Source: Lewinellaceae bacterium
Lineage (GTDB): Bacteria; Bacteroidota; Bacteroidia; Chitinophagales; Saprospiraceae
Direction: 5' to 3'
Assembly (NCBI GenBank): GCA_020636405.1
Contig: JACJXW010000004.1
Span: forward strand, 3,708,001-3,772,000
DNA: 64,000 nt
Below the pieces are notes generated by a model. It was not told the origin of the DNA and ran no database searches. It saw only the letters and a program-made list of their open reading frames with translations. Made by a program: the position numbers and the translations under genes. This document shows positions 61,685 through 64,000 of the stretch, piece after piece; the stretch's first letter is position 1; every line of letters starts with the position of its first letter.

Positions 61685-61710
61685 GTAACCGTGGACAGTT
61701 CCCAGCATCT
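61685..61710 (+). promoter_or_regulatory. Candidate ECF promoter, site 3
   Basis: GTAACCG (61685-61691), 14 bases, CATCT (61706-61710), exact spacing of sites 1 and 2 although the rest of the block is not conserved. 157 bases before the cytochrome gene start. Confidence 0.55.
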
Positions 61711-61867
61711 AATGAAGAAATGGGCAAATTTCCATTAAACCGGCCATTCAGGCAATAGGCGAAAACCTAAAGCCAATTATTGCTGTTTCAGGGCCCATGC
61801 AGGCAATGCTGAGGGAAGGGGTTTCCTATGCCTAAGGGGCCGGAGAAAAATTAAATACCTGATTAAA

Positions 61868-63199
61868 ATGAAAAAGCAAAAAGTTGTTTACTCCTCCCTG
61901 TTACTGCTGCTCGTTGTATTGATCTTCGGACGGTGTACAAAGACAGAGACTGTCTATGAGACCATTACAGAAACGATAACCGATACATTACGCCTCGACC
62001 CTGTGTTGGTTGCAGAAGGGAAACAGACGTTCAGGTATGACGCATTTGGCGACGAGGCTTTCTGGAGTGATATCCTGCATATTGACCAGGCGATCCTGGG
62101 CGAGGGCAATGGAGGTTACGGCCCTGGCGTAAGCCCGGCCACGGCCTTATCGGTGGGGCTGAAAGTAGATGCCGAAGCGCTGCCGGCAGAAGTGGTGGAT
62201 GCCATCAACACAGGCCAGATAGGCCTGGAAGACCCTGCTACAACGCTTGAACTTTTAAAACTGGACGCCGTCGTTGGCGTGAAGGGCAACTTCGACAGTG
62301 AGGGGATGATGACTTCGGTAGGCATTACCTGTGCACTTTGCCATTCCACCGTTGACGATTCCTTTTCGGATGGGATCGGGAAAAGGCTGGACGGCTGGCC
62401 GAACAGGGACCTGAACGTCGGCGCCATCATTTCCCTTTCCGACAACGTCGAGTTTATCGCCGGCCTCCTTCATGTAGAGGAAACAACCACGCGTACGGTC
62501 CTGCAGGGTTGGGGGCCTGGAAAATTCAATGCCGGCCTGCTGATCGACGGCAAAGCCCTGCGCCCGGACGGAAGCGTAGCGGCCAACCTCATTCCCGCCG
62601 CCTATGGCATGCAGGGCGTTCACCTGGCCACCTATACCGGATGGGGAGACATGACTTACTGGAATGCCTTTGTCGCCAACCTGGAAATGCATGGGCAGGG
62701 CAACTTTTTTGACGCCAGGCTGAATGATGCCGGGCAGTTTCCCATTGCTGCCGAGAACAACTTCGGCAACGTCACCAACAGCCCCGACCTGATCACTCCC
62801 AAGCTCCCGGGCCTGCAGGCCTATCAGCTTTCCCTGCTGGCCCCGGCGCCCCCCGCCGGAAGCTTTGATGAGATCGCAGCCGAACGCGGCCGCGCTCTTT
62901 TTGAAGGGGTGGCTCAGTGTTCATCCTGCCACATTCCTCCCATCTTCACCGACGCAGGGCAAAACCTGCATTCCGCCCAGGAGATCGGTATTGATGATTT
63001 TGAAGCCAGCCGCTCTCCCACCGGCCTGTACCGGACTACCCCTCTGAGAGGCCTGTTTGCACGGACTAAAGGCGGATTTTACCACGACGGCAGGTTCTCC
63101 ACATTAGACGATGTGGTGGAACATTACGACAATCATTTCGGCCTTCAGTTATCACCCCAGGATAAAAGTGGCCTGGTGGAATACCTGAAATCCATTTGA
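61868..63199 (+). CDS. Di-haem cytochrome c (peroxidase-like) lipoprotein
   Basis: 443 residues. Signal with lipobox SLLLLLVVLIFGRC (Cys 23). Two haem c sites: ITCALCHSTVDD (about 157) and AQCSSCHIPP (about 357). The C-terminal haem domain ends with TPLRGLFARTKGGFYHDGRF and DDVVEHYDNHFGLQL, as in MauG/CCP-like di-haem proteins. Exported, anchored to the membrane. The next gene is a cytochrome c biogenesis protein. A peroxidase function is inferred, not shown. Confidence 0.85.
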   Translation: MKKQKVVYSSLLLLLVVLIFGRCTKTETVYETITETITDTLRLDPVLVAEGKQTFRYDAFGDEAFWSDILHIDQAILGEGNGGYGPGVSPATALSVGLKVDAEALPAEVVDAINTGQIGLEDPATTLELLKLDAVVGVKGNFDSEGMMTSVGITCALCHSTVDDSFSDGIGKRLDGWPNRDLNVGAIISLSDNVEFIAGLLHVEETTTRTVLQGWGPGKFNAGLLIDGKALRPDGSVAANLIPAAYGMQGVHLATYTGWGDMTYWNAFVANLEMHGQGNFFDARLNDAGQFPIAAENNFGNVTNSPDLITPKLPGLQAYQLSLLAPAPPAGSFDEIAAERGRALFEGVAQCSSCHIPPIFTDAGQNLHSAQEIGIDDFEASRSPTGLYRTTPLRGLFARTKGGFYHDGRFSTLDDVVEHYDNHFGLQLSPQDKSGLVEYLKSI

Positions 63200-63270
63200 T
63201 AAACAGAGTTTTCATTTGGGCTATTCCAGGTTAGCGCCTGGCGTGGCTCATTTTATCCCTCTAGAGATGC

Positions 63271-64000
63271 ATGAGAGTTAAAAATTCAATTATGCAGAAA
63301 TGGCTGACCTCTATCATATTTTCAAACCGGCTGATGGCGCTGCTATTCGTCGTATTTGCCGTTGCGATGGCAGCCGGTACTTTTATCGAAAATGAATACA
63401 ATACGGATGCGGCGCGGCAATGGGTTTACAATGCATGGTGGTTCGAAGCTATTCTGTGCCTTTTCGCCGTCAACTTCATGGGCAATATCAAAAAGTACCG
63501 GCTGCTCAGAAAGGAAAAATGGCCTGTGTTGACCCTTCACTTATCTTTTATCTTTATTATCTCAGGTGCTTTTATTACCAGGTATTTTGGCTATGAAGGC
63601 ATAATGTCTGTCAGAGAAGGGCAGGTTACCGATCAAATGATCTCGGATAAAGCATATCTAACCGTATTTATCGATTCAAAAAATACCGGCAGAAGAATGA
63701 GAATTGAAAGGCCATTGCTGCTCTCGCCGGTTTTCCACAATAAGAATCACTTTGTCATCCGTTCCGGCTTTGAAGGGGTTCCAGTTGAGGTCGCTTACAA
63801 GAACTTCGTGGCAAACACTTCTTCCGAATCCGGAGAACGGCCACCTGATGATATCCTGGTGTTATCCGTTAAGGCCAAAGAGACGGAAAATGTGGTACTG
63901 TTGTCAGGCAAAAAAGGGAAAGTAGGGCAACCCAGGAGTATTGTTATCGACAATTTCAAATACACCTTATTTTACGGCAGTAAATCCTATACCCTTCCAT
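63271..64000 (+). CDS. ResB/CcsA-type cytochrome c biogenesis protein, partial
   Basis: From ATG 63271 (or 63292, MQKWLTS) to the window end, with no stop. Three membrane helices are visible near the start (LMALLFVVFAVAMAAGTFIE, AILCLFAVNFMGNI, LTLHLSFIFIISGAFITRYF), then a large periplasmic region. ATFIEN-like GTFIENEYNTDAARQWVYN and ITRYFGYEGIMSVREGQ are typical of the ResB-like part of fused ResB-CcsA proteins of Bacteroidota, which attach haem to apocytochromes. It is the natural partner of the cytochrome upstream. Confidence 0.85.
   Translation, partial: MRVKNSIMQKWLTSIIFSNRLMALLFVVFAVAMAAGTFIENEYNTDAARQWVYNAWWFEAILCLFAVNFMGNIKKYRLLRKEKWPVLTLHLSFIFIISGAFITRYFGYEGIMSVREGQVTDQMISDKAYLTVFIDSKNTGRRMRIERPLLLSPVFHNKNHFVIRSGFEGVPVEVAYKNFVANTSSESGERPPDDILVLSVKAKETENVVLLSGKKGKVGQPRSIVIDNFKYTLFYGSKSYTLP

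Noticed and set aside
1..64000. CRISPR arrays, tRNA and rRNA genes
   Set aside because: No regularly spaced direct repeats with unique spacers were seen, and no cloverleaf or rRNA-like stretch was recognised by eye. A covariance search could still find a tRNA.

Overview
The window looks like a chromosome segment of a Bacteroidota bacterium, most likely of the Saprospiria (Lewinella/Haliscomenobacter-like) group. This is inferred from the gene families: a DUF3109 protein, TPR-CHAT proteases, large TPR-like alpha-solenoid proteins, many AT-rich leaders without Shine-Dalgarno sequences, short 'LPVGR' palindromes inside genes, and a ResB/CcsA-type cytochrome c biogenesis protein. No rRNA, tRNA or CRISPR array was seen.

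Positions 1-12071 are mixed accessory DNA. They hold a winged-helix mobile-element protein with pentapeptide repeats, a TTG-started HTH/coiled-coil protein, an alpha-solenoid protein, a metallophosphoesterase remnant, a TPR-CHAT protease with a small membrane partner, a secreted EC869-type toxin with its CdiI immunity protein, an XRE regulator and a MATE transporter. Positions 12089-32492 form one 20 kb minus-strand defence operon: Vsr endonuclease, C5-cytosine methyltransferase, a DrmE-like protein, a NERD/SF1 helicase, DrmA, DrmB, a NACHT-type ATPase with a C-terminal nuclease domain, a split PD-(D/E)XK nuclease and a frameshifted sacsin-type ATPase/nuclease. This is a class 2 DISARM-like core without DrmC, with Vsr and extra NTPase/nuclease modules attached.

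Positions 32660-36644 hold a decayed metalloprotease-motif gene, two long inverted-repeat elements, a DUF3109 gene and a small membrane-protein pair. Positions 36645-40162 carry a three-gene minus-strand operon: a tyrosine-recombinase catalytic domain fused to an AAA ATPase and C-terminal membrane helices, a YdjM-like membrane hydrolase with a long C-terminal extension, and a short TolC-like exported protein. I could not match this combination to a known system. Positions 40551-47137 contain small cassettes (DUF433, HNH pair, antitoxin/PIN pair), a cluster of lipoproteins and secreted proteins, an IS21 remnant, and two KilA-N genes, one broken. Positions 47138-51702 hold small mobile-element genes and a dense set of structured repeats.

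From 51703 onward the content looks like ordinary chromosome: a two-component pair, a BOF-domain protein, 5-formyl-THF cyclo-ligase, an ECF sigma factor, a GH20 hexosaminidase lipoprotein, an MBL hydrolase, a membrane protein/flavin reductase/FolE operon, a di-haem cytochrome c and a ResB/CcsA-type gene running off the right edge. A shared motif, GTAACCG-N14-CATCT, occurs three times upstream of these genes and may be the promoter read by the ECF sigma factor encoded here.
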